64,000 nucleotides of DNA from assembly GCF_004011095.1 (NCBI RefSeq), contig NZ_CP028129.1, forward strand, positions 1,488,001 to 1,552,000. Direction: 5' to 3'. This document shows, one piece after another, positions 48,042-57,589 of the stretch (its first letter is position 1; the number at the start of each line of letters is the position of its first letter). The notes under the pieces were generated by a model. That model worked only from the letters and a program-made list of their open reading frames with translations, did not search any database and was not told the DNA's origin. Position numbers and translations under genes: made by a program. This DNA comes from Rathayibacter rathayi. Lineage in GTDB: Bacteria; Actinomycetota; Actinomycetes; Actinomycetales; Microbacteriaceae.

Positions 48042-49715
48042 TCAGCCCGCGTTGTGAAGGTCGTCCTCGCCAGCCGTCCCATCTGCCACCCGAATCCGCC
48101 GGTCGAACACCAGCCCGGGTGCGACCCGGTGCGCAATCAGCACCACCGTCCGCCCCTCGGCCGCCCGCAGCAGGTCATCGAGCAGGGCGTCGGCGACGGG
48201 AGCATCCACTGACGCGGTCGGCTCGTCCAGGAGCAGCACCCCGAAGTCGGCCAGGAGGGCGCGGGCCAGCGCGATCCGCTGCGCCTGCCCGCCCGAGACG
48301 AGCGACCCGCGCTCGCCCACGCGGGCGTCGAGCCCGCCACGCGCGGCCAGCCATGAACCGAGCCCGACCCGCTCCAGCACCGCCTCGAGCACGGCGTCGT
48401 CGGCTTCGGGCCGCGCGAAGAGCAGGTTCTGCCGGATCGTGTCGTCGAAAAGGTACGGCTGCTGCTCCACCAACCCGACCACACGCCGCACCTCGGCCTG
48501 CGGCAGGGTGCGCGCCTCGACTCCGCCCAGCACATAGCTGCCGGAGTGGTCGAGCAAGCGCACCAGGGCGTGCGCGAGCGTGGTCTTGCCGGAGCCGCTG
48601 CCTCCGGTCACGAGGACACGGTCACCCGCCGACAGCTCCAACGAGACACCGCGCAGGGCGGGCTCGGCCGCGCCGGGCCAGCTCACCGCCAGATCGCGCA
48701 GCACGATATCGCTGCCCTGCGGCGTGGCGACGAGCGGATCCACGTCGGCGTCGGTTGCGAGCGTCGGCGATGCCGCTTCCGCGTCCAGATCAGCCACGCG
48801 CTGGGCGCTGGAGAGCGCCGCGCGGGCGGACTGGACGGCGAGCGGAGCCGCAGCGGCGACCTCGAAGACCGCGAGCGGCACGAGCGCGACGACACCGAGC
48901 GCGGGTCCGCCGAGATTGCCGAGAGCGGGGATCCCGAGCGCGAGGCCGGCCCAGACCGCTCCGCCGGAGCAGAGCGCGAGCACGGCCGCAGCCAACCCTG
49001 CGGAGCTCGCCCGCCGGAGCGCAGCCCGCGCGAGCGCCTCCTCCGCCCGCCCGACCGCCGCCAGCGCCTCGTCGGCCGCGTCGAACGCGATCAGCACGTC
49101 CAGCCGAGTGACGAGCAGGTTCAGGCGCTCGGCGAGTTCTCCCCGCAGCGGCGCCAGCTCGCGGTCGGCCTGGGCCGAGAGCCGGCCGGCGCCAGCCGCA
49201 CCCACCACGAAGGCGACCAGGAGGAGCACCAGCAGGACAGCGCCCATCGCCGGCAGCAGCAGCCAGACCCCGACCACCGAGGCCGACGCGATCACCGCCG
49301 AGACGAGCAACGGCTGCACGACCCGCAGTGGCACGTCCTGCAGCGCATCGACGTCCGCGACCACTCGCGAGACGAGGTCGCCGCGCCGCACCCGCCCCAG
49401 CCCAGCCGGTGCGACCGGGATCAGGCGCTCGTACACGCCCGCCCGCAGCTCCCCGAGCGCACGGAACGCTGCGTCGTGGCCGGCCAGCCGCTCCAAGTAC
49501 CGGAAGAAGGCCCGCGCGAGAGCGAATGCCCGCACCCCGACCACGGCCATCGAGAGGAACAGGATGGGCGGCTGCTCGGCCGCGCGCACGATCAGCCAGG
49601 AGGAGCAGACCAGCAACGCCACAGCGGAGGCGGAGGAGAGCAGACCGAAGCCGAGCCCTGGCAGGAAGCGCCTCGGCCCGGGCATCGCGGCGCGGAGGAC
49701 GTCGGCGCGGTTCAT
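48042..49715 (-). CDS. cydC: Cysteine/glutathione ABC exporter subunit CydC
   Basis: Half of the CydDC heterodimeric exporter needed to assemble cytochrome bd; 557 residues. The six-helix membrane domain (from FLPGLGFGLLSSASAVALL) is fused to an ATPase with Walker A TGGSGSGKTTLA, signature LVSGGQAQRIA, Walker B FGVLLLDEPTAS and an H-loop in VLIAHR. Its start overlaps cydD by 4 bp; last gene of the cydABDC operon. Confidence 0.95.
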   Translation of the reverse strand: MNRADVLRAAMPGPRRFLPGLGFGLLSSASAVALLVCSSWLIVRAAEQPPILFLSMAVVGVRAFALARAFFRYLERLAGHDAAFRALGELRAGVYERLIPVAPAGLGRVRRGDLVSRVVADVDALQDVPLRVVQPLLVSAVIASASVVGVWLLLPAMGAVLLVLLLVAFVVGAAGAGRLSAQADRELAPLRGELAERLNLLVTRLDVLIAFDAADEALAAVGRAEEALARAALRRASSAGLAAAVLALCSGGAVWAGLALGIPALGNLGGPALGVVALVPLAVFEVAAAAPLAVQSARAALSSAQRVADLDAEAASPTLATDADVDPLVATPQGSDIVLRDLAVSWPGAAEPALRGVSLELSAGDRVLVTGGSGSGKTTLAHALVRLLDHSGSYVLGGVEARTLPQAEVRRVVGLVEQQPYLFDDTIRQNLLFARPEADDAVLEAVLERVGLGSWLAARGGLDARVGERGSLVSGGQAQRIALARALLADFGVLLLDEPTASVDAPVADALLDDLLRAAEGRTVVLIAHRVAPGLVFDRRIRVADGTAGEDDLHNAG

Positions 49716-51349
49716 CGCGCGACCACCTCCGCCGGCTCGAGGGCGATCACGGAGTCGGCCACGGCGATGGTCGCGGGCCGGTGGCTGGCGACGACGACGA
49801 TCGTGCCCCGTGCTGCGAGGGACAGCAGCCCCGCGAGCAGGGCCCGCTCCGACTGCTCGTCAAGGGCGGCGGTCGGCTCGTCGAGGGCCAGCACGGCGCA
49901 CTCGCGCTCGAGCAGCCGGTGCACCGCGCGGGCGACGGCGACCCGGGCGCTCTGCCCGCCCGAGAGGCCGGTGCCCTCGGCATCCAGGCGGCGCTCCGGA
50001 GCGACGTCGGCGGCGGCGATCGAGAGCGCACGCCGCACGCGCTCGGGGTCCGGGGCGAGCGTGCCGAGTTCGACGGCGGACGCGACGGTGCCCGGCACAA
50101 GATCGGCTCGCTGGCCCGCCCACGCGAGTGTCGAGCGCAGATCGGCGACCGGGATCCCACCGAGCAGCAGCGCGCCCGAGAAGGGCACGAACCCCGCGAG
50201 TGCGGCGAGCAGCGTCGACTTCCCCGATCCGCTCGGCCCGGTCACGACGGTGATCGAGCCGGCCGGCAGCACCGCGTCGACGGGAGCGAGCACCCGCCCG
50301 TGCCCGTCGTCGACCGCGAGCCCGCGCAGCTCCAGGGCTCTCGGTACCCCCAGCGCTCCCGGTACCTCCGGGGCGCCCTCGCGCGCGCGCAGCGCCGCCG
50401 CGCTCTCGATCACCGCGAACGCCCGGTCCGCCGCCTGCACCCCGTCCGCCGCCGCATGGAATTCGGCACCGACCTGGCGCACCGGCAGGAACACCTCCGG
50501 CGCGAGCACCAGCACGAACAGCCCCACCGCGAGCCCCAGCGAGCCGTCGACGAGCCGCAGTCCGATCGAGACGGCGACCAGCGCGACCGAGAGCGAGCCC
50601 GCCAGCTCCAGCACGAAGCCGCTGATGAAGCTCACCCGCAGCACAGACATCGTGTGACGCCGGTAGTCCTCAGTCAGCGCGCGGATCCGCGCCGCCTGCC
50701 GCTCTGCCCGCCCGAAGATCTTCAGGGTCGCCAGCCCGCCGACCGTGTCGACGAAACCGGAAGCCAGCGCCTGTAGCCGCTCCCACTGCCGTGCCTGCAC
50801 GGCCTGGGTCGCCCAGCCGATCAGCACCATGAATACCGGGATCAGCGGCAGCGTCACCACCAGGAACACCGCACTCAGCGGGTCGGCGAGGAACACGACG
50901 AGGGTCAGCAGCGGAGTTGCCACCCCGGTGGCGATCAACTGCGGGAGGTAGCGGGCGAAGTAGCCGTCGAGGGCGTCCAGCCCGCCGCCGAGCAGCGCGA
51001 CGGTGCCGCCGGATCCGCCCTCACGCCGGCCTGCAGGGCCGAGTTCGACCACCGCGGCGAGAACCGCCTGCCGCAGCTGCGCCTTGGCGCCCGCTCCGCC
51101 GCGCACCGCGTTCACCTCGCTCACCCAGGCGAGCGCCGCCCGGGCCACGACGACCGCGAGCAGCGCGGCCAGCAGTGGCGCAAGCTCCGACACCCGGCGA
51201 CCATCGACCGCGCCGGCCACCAGCTGCGCAACGAGCCACGCGAACGCGACGATCGCGAGGGTGCGGGCCAACGCGAGCGCCCCGCCGAACAGCAGGAACA
51301 CGCGGGCCGCGCGGGCGTAACGCAGCAGGCGGGGATCGAGCGGCTTCAC
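49712..51349 (-). CDS. cydD: Cysteine/glutathione ABC exporter subunit CydD
   Basis: Other half of the CydDC exporter, 545 residues. Six membrane helices, then the ATPase: Walker A TGPSGSGKSTLL, signature GLSGGQSARVA, Walker B CAVLALDEPTAALD and H-loop VVASHRPA. Follows cydB by 17 bp. The linker region contains a short Gly/Ala/Pro repeat (EVPGALGVPRALELRG) typical of high-GC genomes. Confidence 0.95.
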   Translation of the reverse strand: MKPLDPRLLRYARAARVFLLFGGALALARTLAIVAFAWLVAQLVAGAVDGRRVSELAPLLAALLAVVVARAALAWVSEVNAVRGGAGAKAQLRQAVLAAVVELGPAGRREGGSGGTVALLGGGLDALDGYFARYLPQLIATGVATPLLTLVVFLADPLSAVFLVVTLPLIPVFMVLIGWATQAVQARQWERLQALASGFVDTVGGLATLKIFGRAERQAARIRALTEDYRRHTMSVLRVSFISGFVLELAGSLSVALVAVSIGLRLVDGSLGLAVGLFVLVLAPEVFLPVRQVGAEFHAAADGVQAADRAFAVIESAAALRAREGAPEVPGALGVPRALELRGLAVDDGHGRVLAPVDAVLPAGSITVVTGPSGSGKSTLLAALAGFVPFSGALLLGGIPVADLRSTLAWAGQRADLVPGTVASAVELGTLAPDPERVRRALSIAAADVAPERRLDAEGTGLSGGQSARVAVARAVHRLLERECAVLALDEPTAALDEQSERALLAGLLSLAARGTIVVVASHRPATIAVADSVIALEPAEVVAR

Positions 51350-51366
51350 GTCAGTGCTGCTTCAGG

Positions 51367-52371
51367 TCAGTGCGCGTCGGCCGGGATGTGCGCCCGGCTG
51401 ATCCGCTTGCGAAAGATCCAGTAGGTCCAGGCCTGATAGCCGACGATAAGCGGTACGAACACCAGGGCGGTCCAACTCATGACCGTCAGCGTAGAGGGCG
51501 TGCTGGACGCGTTCCCGATCGTCAGCCCGAAAGAGGGGTCGTTCGAGGCGGGCATCACCGCGGGGAACAGCGTCGCGAAGAGGGCGAGCACCGTGAGCGC
51601 GATCGTGACGGCGAGCAGGGCGAAGGCGCGTCCCTCCCGGCCGCGGGCGATGGCGAGCCAGCCGCCGACGAGGGTCGCGGCCGCACCCGCCGAGAGCGCC
51701 CAGGAGGCCGTGCCGCCCTGTCCGAGGGTGGTCCAGACGAGGAAGACGGCGGCCACGACCACGGTGAGCAGCCCCGCGCGTGTCGCCAGCCGGCGGGCCC
51801 GCTGCCGGATCTCCCCCTCCGTCTTCAGCGCGACGAAGACGACTCCGTGGGTGAAGAACAGCAGGAGGGTGCTCGCCCCGCCCAGCAGCGCGTAGGGGTT
51901 CAGGAGGTCAACGACCGTGCCGATGTAGTTGTGGTCAGCGTCCATCGGCACGCCCTGCACGATGTTCGCAAAGGCGACGCCCCAGAGAAAGGCGGGCACC
52001 GCCGAACCGACGACGATCATCGCGTCGAAGCGCCGCTTCCACTGCGCCTCGGGGCGCTGGTGCCGATACTCGAACGAGACGCCGCGGGCGATCAGCGCCA
52101 GCAGGATGAGCAGCAGCGGCAGGTAGAACCCGCTGAAGAGCGTGGCGTACCACTCCGGGAACGCCGCGAACATCGCGGCGCCGGCGACGATCACCCAGGT
52201 CTCGTTGAGATCCCAGACCGGGCCGATCGTATTGATCAGCACCCGGCGATCGGTGTCGTCGCGACCGAGGAACGGAAGCGACATGCCGACGCCGAAGTCG
52301 AAGCCGTCGAGGACGAAGTACCCGATGAAGAAGAACGCGACGATCCAGAACCAGAGCACGGCGAGATCCAT
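51367..52371 (-). CDS. cydB: Cytochrome bd quinol oxidase subunit II
   Basis: Membrane subunit of the bd-type terminal oxidase, 334 residues, about eight helices. The N-terminus DLAVLWFWIVAFFFIGYFVL and the FDFGVGMSLPFLGRDD segment are typical; the C-terminus YQAWTYWIFRKRIS matches the family end. Lies 12 bp after cydA in the operon. Confidence 0.96.
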   Translation of the reverse strand: MDLAVLWFWIVAFFFIGYFVLDGFDFGVGMSLPFLGRDDTDRRVLINTIGPVWDLNETWVIVAGAAMFAAFPEWYATLFSGFYLPLLLILLALIARGVSFEYRHQRPEAQWKRRFDAMIVVGSAVPAFLWGVAFANIVQGVPMDADHNYIGTVVDLLNPYALLGGASTLLLFFTHGVVFVALKTEGEIRQRARRLATRAGLLTVVVAAVFLVWTTLGQGGTASWALSAGAAATLVGGWLAIARGREGRAFALLAVTIALTVLALFATLFPAVMPASNDPSFGLTIGNASSTPSTLTVMSWTALVFVPLIVGYQAWTYWIFRKRISRAHIPADAH

Positions 52372-52383
52372 GAGGGGTGCCTC

Positions 52384-53793
52384 CTAGTAGACGGTGCCGA
52401 CGAGCTGCGGGCGACCGCTCTCCTCGTCGACCTCGGGAGCGTCATCAGGGCCGGCCTGCGCGGCCCGCTTGATCAGGCGGAACTCGACCACGGCGAGCGT
52501 GCCGTAGATCGCGGTGAAGGCGAGCAGCGAGATCAGGACCTCAAGCCCGCTCACTCGGGGGGAGACACCGTCGGCGGTCTTCAGCAGCCCGAATACGAGC
52601 CACGGCTGGCGACCCATCTCGGTGAAGAGCCAACCCACGATCATCGCCATCAGCGGCAGCGGGGCGGCCCAGATCGCAACCTTCCACATCCACTGCTTCG
52701 GCTGACGGCCCTTCCGGGTGAACCAGAGGCCGGCCGCCGCAACCCCGATCGCGAGGACGCCGAGTGCCATCATCCAGCGGAAGGACCAGTAGGTGATCCA
52801 GATGATCGGCGTGTAGTCGCCGGGTCCGTAGACCTCGCTGTACTGCGCCTGGAGATCGTTGATGCCCTCGACGGTGCCGGTGAAGGTGTGCGTCGAGAGA
52901 AAGGAGAGCAGGTACGGGATACGGATCGAGAACAGCTCGCTCGATCCGTCCGGGGTGCCCCAGGTAAAGATCGAGAACGAGGCATCGACACCCGTGGACG
53001 TGCGGTAGAGCGCCTCCGCCGCCGCCATCTTCATCGGCTGAGTGTCGACCATCGCGAGACCGAGTGAGTCGCCCGTGACTAGGGTCAGCCCGCCGCTGAT
53101 CAGCATCATCCAGGCGCCGAACCGCAGTGCGGGCCGCATGGTCTCGAGGTGCTGGTTGCGCGAGAGGTGGTAGGCAGCGACGCTGATGATCACGGCCGCC
53201 GATACCATCAAGCAGGCGAAGATCGTGTGCGGGAAGGCGGCGAGCGCGACCTTATTCGTTAGGACCGCCCAGATATCGGTGAGTTCTGCGCGTCCCTTGG
53301 ACTCGTTGATGCGGAACCCGACCGGATTCTGCATGAACGCGTTCGCCGCGATGATGAAGTAGGCCGAGAGAATTGTGCCGAGGGTGGTCAACCAGATGGT
53401 CGCCAGGTGCAACTTCTCGGGCAGCTTGTCCCAACCGAAGATCCACAGGCCGATAAAGGTGGCCTCGAGGAAGAAGGCGAGCAGGCCCTCGAAGGCGAGC
53501 GGCGCACCGAAGACGTCGCCGACAAAGCGGGAGTAGTCGCTCCAGTTCATCCCGAACTGGAACTCCTGGACGATGCCGGTCACCACACCCATCGCGAAGT
53601 TGATCAGGAAGAGCTTCCCGAAGAACGTCGTCAGCTGGAGGTAATGCACCCTCCCCGTGCGCACCCAGCAGGTCTGAAAGATCGCGACGGTGAGCGCCAT
53701 GCCGATCGTGAGCGGCACGAACAAGAAGTGGTAAATCGTCGTCAGACCGAACTGCCATCTCGAGAGCAGGAGCGGATCCAGGAGTTCGTTCAC
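52384..53793 (-). CDS. cydA: Cytochrome bd quinol oxidase subunit I
   Basis: Heme-bearing subunit of cytochrome bd, giving high-affinity oxygen reduction and resistance to NO and peroxide; 469 residues. Heme ligands: His22 in TTIYHFLF (equivalent to E. coli His19) and the His in AAFPHTIFACLM (equivalent to His186); EMGRQPWLVFG marks the quinol-side motif. The Q loop is the short form. First gene of cydABDC, with a 364-bp upstream region containing palindromes that may be operators. Confidence 0.97.
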   Translation of the reverse strand: MNELLDPLLLSRWQFGLTTIYHFLFVPLTIGMALTVAIFQTCWVRTGRVHYLQLTTFFGKLFLINFAMGVVTGIVQEFQFGMNWSDYSRFVGDVFGAPLAFEGLLAFFLEATFIGLWIFGWDKLPEKLHLATIWLTTLGTILSAYFIIAANAFMQNPVGFRINESKGRAELTDIWAVLTNKVALAAFPHTIFACLMVSAAVIISVAAYHLSRNQHLETMRPALRFGAWMMLISGGLTLVTGDSLGLAMVDTQPMKMAAAEALYRTSTGVDASFSIFTWGTPDGSSELFSIRIPYLLSFLSTHTFTGTVEGINDLQAQYSEVYGPGDYTPIIWITYWSFRWMMALGVLAIGVAAAGLWFTRKGRQPKQWMWKVAIWAAPLPLMAMIVGWLFTEMGRQPWLVFGLLKTADGVSPRVSGLEVLISLLAFTAIYGTLAVVEFRLIKRAAQAGPDDAPEVDEESGRPQLVGTVY

Positions 53794-54157
53794 AGCTCAG
53801 AGAGTAGGTCGGCGGGAGGGGGCCGACGGCCTCCGATCTCAGTAGCGGGGCGGATGTGCGACTCCGCTGCAACACCCCTTCCGGGGTGGTTGCGCCCAGC
53901 AGTCCGAGCGTAATGGTCGGCCACTCGCTCGACGTCGAGACAATCCCTCTCGATGTCGAGGAAGGCCTCCGCGCGTTCACAGCCGAGCAGCCCTCGCGGG
54001 CGTCGAAGGCCCGGCAGCCGACCTCTCGACGCCGAGCGATTCACGCGACCCCTGGCCTGTGAGCGTTCGTCTCACCTTTCCCCACCCCATTCCCAGGCGC
54101 ACATCCGCGATAGCCGCTCTGGGATTTCGTTCACCCGGTCCCCAGCGGGCGACGTCC
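53794..54157. promoter_or_regulatory. cydA upstream region with three related palindromes
   Basis: CTCGACGTCGAG (53928-53939), CTCGATGTCGAG (53949-53960) and CTCGACGCCGAG (54025-54036) are variants of one dyad; the first two are 21 bp apart, two helical turns. A bulged hairpin, GCAACACCCC-TTCC-GGGGTGGTTGC, lies at about 53869-53893. No Rex-type TTGTGA site was recognised, and no gene can be supported here. Confidence 0.5.
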
Positions 54158-55207
54158 TCAGCCGGCGTCGACGCGGGAGCGGGCGCCCGAGAACCAGGCC
54201 GGCGCCCGGAAGCCGTACCTCAGCACGGGGAGGTCGCGGGTGAGGCGCCAGTAGCCCAGCGCCGCCGCGACGCCGATTCCGCAGACCAGCAGCGGCACGA
54301 CCGGGCCAATCGCCTCCAGCCAGCGCTGGCCGTCGAACAGCAGCAGTGCACTGGTGGCGAGCGAGACGAAGAGGACGTGCACCACGTACACCGGCAGAGT
54401 GTTACGGCCGATGAACGTAATCCAGCCCGCTCCCCGGCGGTAGGAGAGGAAGCGCGCCACGATGAGTCCGGCCAGCACCGCCAGCACGCTGACCAGGACG
54501 AGCCCGATCGTCAGCAGCGGGAAGCGGCCTCGGACAGCAAGGATCACACCGGCCAGCGCGAGGAAGAGCACGCCGAAGCCCAGCCCGCTGAGCAGCCCAC
54601 GGCGCTCCACGAACGCGATCACCGCGGTGCGCAGATACAGCCCGAGCAGGAAGAACATCAGGTAGCGGGCCATACCGTCCCAGGCGATGTTGCCGGTGCC
54701 CTCGGAGGTGCTCGAGCGGACCGCGTACCAGAGCACGGCGATCGCGGTGGCAAGGCCGATCTGGACACGCCAGTCGATCCGCCCCTGGGCCAGCTTCGCC
54801 AGCACGAAGAAGATCGTCAGCGCGTAGAGGAACCAGAGGCCGTTGTGCGGCATCACCGGTTGCAGGAGCAGCGCGAGCGGGTCGGACTCGTCGGTGCCGC
54901 CCGGGTTGGGGACCACCAAGAAGAAGAGGAACCGCAGCACCGACCACAGCAGGAACGCCCAGACCAGCAGGCTCAGCCGCGAGCGCCAGAGCTCGGGCCA
55001 GGAGCGAATGAGCACCGAACCCGCGAACAGACCGGAGGCGAGGAAGAACAGCGGCATCCGGAACGTGATCAGCAGCAGGTTGATGTCGTTCCAGCACTCC
55101 GGGGCGATCCCGGCCGTCGTGGTCCACTGCACCGAGTGGGCGAGAGCCACCAGGATGATCGCGATGCCCTTCGCGGTGTCCACCCAGCTGATGCGTGCGC
55201 GTGCCAT
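54158..55207 (-). CDS. Acyltransferase 3 family membrane protein
   Basis: Polytopic membrane protein of 349 residues with about ten helices. The N-terminus ISWVDTAKGIAIILVALAHS contains the family His; FRMPLFFLASGLFAG, PHNGLWFLYAL and FIGRNTLPVYVVHVLF are further family blocks. Such proteins transfer acyl groups to surface polysaccharides, lipids or antibiotics; the substrate here is unknown. Divergent from the SGNH hydrolase gene 214 bp away; the two may act together on acetylated surface glycans (inference). Confidence 0.88.
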   Translation of the reverse strand: MARARISWVDTAKGIAIILVALAHSVQWTTTAGIAPECWNDINLLLITFRMPLFFLASGLFAGSVLIRSWPELWRSRLSLLVWAFLLWSVLRFLFFLVVPNPGGTDESDPLALLLQPVMPHNGLWFLYALTIFFVLAKLAQGRIDWRVQIGLATAIAVLWYAVRSSTSEGTGNIAWDGMARYLMFFLLGLYLRTAVIAFVERRGLLSGLGFGVLFLALAGVILAVRGRFPLLTIGLVLVSVLAVLAGLIVARFLSYRRGAGWITFIGRNTLPVYVVHVLFVSLATSALLLFDGQRWLEAIGPVVPLLVCGIGVAAALGYWRLTRDLPVLRYGFRAPAWFSGARSRVDAG

Positions 55208-55420
55208 GAGTCCTCGTCGTGGTCATCCGTCAGGAGTCGGCCGGCGGCGACGATGGCGGGGGGCGATGAGCAAGTGTTGCACAGCTGTGCGTCACCTGTG
55301 ATGTTTCGCACCTCGAAGAACCGTCGATCCGGTGACGCTGGAGCGACCACTGGATGGACGAACCGCCGGTCCTGGTACGACTCGGCCCCGGCCGCCCCAC
55401 GGATGTCCGATGATCGAGGC

Positions 55421-56200
55421 ATGACTCCAGCGACGTGCCCCGGTTCCCCCCGCCGCATCCGCCTGCGCCTGCTGGTCGCACTCCTGGTGCTGGCGCTGGT
55501 CCTCGGCGGCGTCGCCGCAGCCCTCGCGCTCGCCTCTCGGAGCGGAGGGACGGCCGCTCCCGCCGTGACCTCCTCGGCGTCCGCCCCAACCTCCTCGGTC
55601 GACATAGCCGAGCGGGTCGCCGGGCTGGAGAAGCGTTTCGCGGGCGGCTTCCCGCAGCACAGTATCGTCCTCACCGGCAGCTCCACACTGGGCCGCTGGA
55701 CGAGCTCCAAGGAGGATCTGCGTCCGCTCAAGACGTACAACATTGGGATCGGCGGCACCACGGTCGCCGACCACGTCGCCTGGGTCGACCGGATGATCGC
55801 TCCCTTCGATCCGCGCGCCGTGATCGTCTACGTCGGCGCCAACGACATCAACGGCGACGCGGATTCACGCAGCGGCGCGCAGACCGCCGAGGCGGTCGTC
55901 GAATACCTCCAGCGCGTCGAGGAGGTCGCCCCGGACGCGGAGCTCTACTACGTCGAGATCGCCGAGGCTCCGGCCCGCGCGTCCGTCAGCGCGGAGGTCC
56001 GCGCCGCAAACGCCGCCATCAGCGCCTACGCCGAGACCGACGACCGCGTCACCTTCGTGCCGACGGCGCAGGCCCTGCTCACCTCCGACGGCGGAATCGA
56101 CCCCTCGCTCTTCCTCGACGACGGCCTACACTTCAACGACGCCGGCTACGCCCGCTTCTCGGAGTCGGTCCGCGCGGTGGTCCTGCCCGCCCTGGAGTGA
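55421..56200 (+). CDS. Membrane-anchored or secreted SGNH/GDSL hydrolase
   Basis: 259-residue esterase-like protein. A basic N-terminus and one hydrophobic helix (LLVALLVLALVLGGVAAALA) act as anchor or signal. The four SGNH blocks are seen: block I is IVLTGSSTLGRW (GSS in place of GDS), block II Gly in NIGIGGTT, block III Asn in VYVGANDIN, and block V in DDGLHFND with the catalytic Asp/His. Probably hydrolyses O-acyl groups on an extracellular carbohydrate. Divergent from the acyltransferase. Confidence 0.88.
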   Translation: MTPATCPGSPRRIRLRLLVALLVLALVLGGVAAALALASRSGGTAAPAVTSSASAPTSSVDIAERVAGLEKRFAGGFPQHSIVLTGSSTLGRWTSSKEDLRPLKTYNIGIGGTTVADHVAWVDRMIAPFDPRAVIVYVGANDINGDADSRSGAQTAEAVVEYLQRVEEVAPDAELYYVEIAEAPARASVSAEVRAANAAISAYAETDDRVTFVPTAQALLTSDGGIDPSLFLDDGLHFNDAGYARFSESVRAVVLPALE

Positions 56201-56264
56201 GACCGGCGGCGGACGCGGATACCCCCTCCCACCCCGACGGACGGGACGGGGGCGGGCCGGTCGT

Positions 56265-57029
56265 TCAGCTGCAGACCGCGCCGTCCATTGGCGTGCGGTA
56301 GCGGATGTTTGCAGTAGCGGATATTCGCGTACTGCCTGCTGCTGGATCGGGTCGCCGGCCGTGGGCCCGTCCAGCCGGAACACCCCGGCGCGAGCGACTC
56401 GTTCGCCCACTCTCCGCCGATCGAGTCGTCCCGCCACGAGGTCAGGATCACCCGGCTCGCGCTCGTACCGAGGAAGTGCAGATTCCCGCCGAGCTCGGCG
56501 TCCTGCTCCAACTTCACGATCGACCCGGTCGCGAATCGGATCTGCCCCGAATTCGTGATGCTCTGGTGGCTGCCGCTGAGCACATAGCGCTCCCCCGCGA
56601 CAATCGTCCAGGTGCCGGTAGTGATCGAAGCCTTCACGCGGATCGACGAGTACAGCGATCCGGACGACACCGTGCGAGCGAGGCCGGTCGAGCCGGCGAA
56701 TGTCGCGTGCGTGACGACATTTGGGATGCTGCCCGACAGCGGCGACGGGACCGTGTTATCGGTCATCGTCAGCGTGAAGAGCGGGCGGCCCCGTCGCCGT
56801 CGCCGACGATAGCCCAGCCGTTGGTGACGGTGTTCCCGACGATGCGGACGAGCGCAGGAGTGGTGGAGTTTGCATAATACGGGCTAACGGCGATTCCGCC
56901 GCTGATCTTCGAGTTGTCGACGGCGACATGAGACGAGGAATTGGTGTAGGTCACGGCCAGGCCGCTCGAGCTGTAACGGATATCGGTATTCGAAGCCGAC
57001 GTGAGGTACGTGCCGTTGAGGATCGCTCA
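56265..57029 (-). pseudogene. Decayed right-handed beta-helix surface protein, 5'-truncated
   Basis: Repeat-rich, Ser/Thr/Asn-rich fragments in three frames, all reading as beta-helix coils: LNGTYLTSASNTDIRYSSS, VAVDNSKISGGIAVSPYY, VRIVGNTVTNGWAIVGDGDG, then IRFATGSIVKLEQDAELGG and a final NIRYRTPMDGAVCS. One break is at a 4-C run (56789-56792, plus strand), and another lies near 56300-56340, where a NIRY coil is tandemly repeated. The 5' part ends beside a miniature IS-related element at 57042, and a stop codon interrupts the frame at about 57029. Confidence 0.75.
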
Positions 57030-57041
57030 GAGCACGGCATT

Positions 57042-57131
57042 GAGTCTTATGCAGAAGACAGGCTAAGTGCCACAAATTCCTAGGTCAGAAAAACATCCTT
57101 TGAGGGCGTAAGGATATCGTGCATAAGCCTC
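57042..57131. mobile_element. 90-bp miniature element with IS5-copy termini
   Basis: GAGTCTTATGCAGAA (57042) and GCATAAGCCTC (57121-57131) are inverted terminal repeats matching the ends of the IS copies at 40988 and 61652 (GAGGCTTATGCAAAAT). The 60-odd bases between have no coding capacity. This is either a MITE or a collapsed IS remnant. Confidence 0.65.
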
Positions 57132-57260
57132 CGTTTCGTGTTGTCCACGATCACGTTCTTTGGGACATTAAGTCCTTTCTCGGCTGCGCCAACGGCGTTT
57201 CACTTCGCGCCTTCGTGACGATGGTGACTCTCGGGGCTCCTTAATTCTTTACAGGCGGCA

Positions 57261-57269
57261 TGCTAGAGT
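57261..57269 (+). promoter_or_regulatory. Promoter of the type VII secretion-like operon
   Basis: Extended -10 TGC-TAGAGT (57261-57269); no good -35 is seen. AGAAAGG (57284-57290) is the ribosome-binding site 8 nt before the WXG100 ATG. The AT-rich sequence from 57132 to 57260 has no recognised gene. Confidence 0.6.
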
Positions 57270-57298
57270 GCCGAGCAGTATCAAGAAAGGGATCTTTC

Positions 57299-57589
57299 AT
57301 GGCTCAAATCAGTGTTACGCCGGAAGAACTGAAGCAGCAGGCTCAGGTCTACACCCGCTCGAAGGAAGAGATCGAGCAGGCTATTCAGAAGGTGAACCAG
57401 ATGAACTCGACCATTGCTGAGCAGTGGAAGGGTCAGGCGTTCCAGGCGTATCTCGAGCAGTACAACCAGCTGTCGGAGAGCGTGAAGAAGTTCGAGGAGC
57501 TGCTGGTGAACATCAACGAGCAGTTGAACAAGTATGCGGACACTATTGCTGAGCGTGACGCGCAGGATGCGCAGAGCTTCGGCTTTTAG
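57299..57589 (+). CDS. WXG100-family type VII secretion protein (EsxA-like)
   Basis: 96-residue helical hairpin protein, the hallmark secreted substrate of type VII systems. The WXG turn is W43-K44-G45 in IAEQWKGQAFQAYLEQ, between two amphipathic helices rich in Gln/Glu/Lys. Its sequence style (MAQISVTPEELKQQAQVY) is closer to Firmicutes EsxA/YukE proteins than to mycobacterial ESAT-6. ATG 57299 has a strong ribosome-binding site. Base composition is less GC-rich than the flanking core genes. First gene of an operon that continues through EssA-like, YukD-like and LXG genes. Confidence 0.93.
   Translation: MAQISVTPEELKQQAQVYTRSKEEIEQAIQKVNQMNSTIAEQWKGQAFQAYLEQYNQLSESVKKFEELLVNINEQLNKYADTIAERDAQDAQSFGF

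Noticed and set aside
50917..53067. Plus-strand open frame of about 716 codons over cydDBA
   Set aside because: Shadow of the cyd genes; its composition is low-complexity charged residues.
53790..54044. 84-codon minus-strand frame upstream of cydA
   Set aside because: Arg-rich, without a ribosome-binding site, and it coincides with the repeated palindromes that create its periodic codons.
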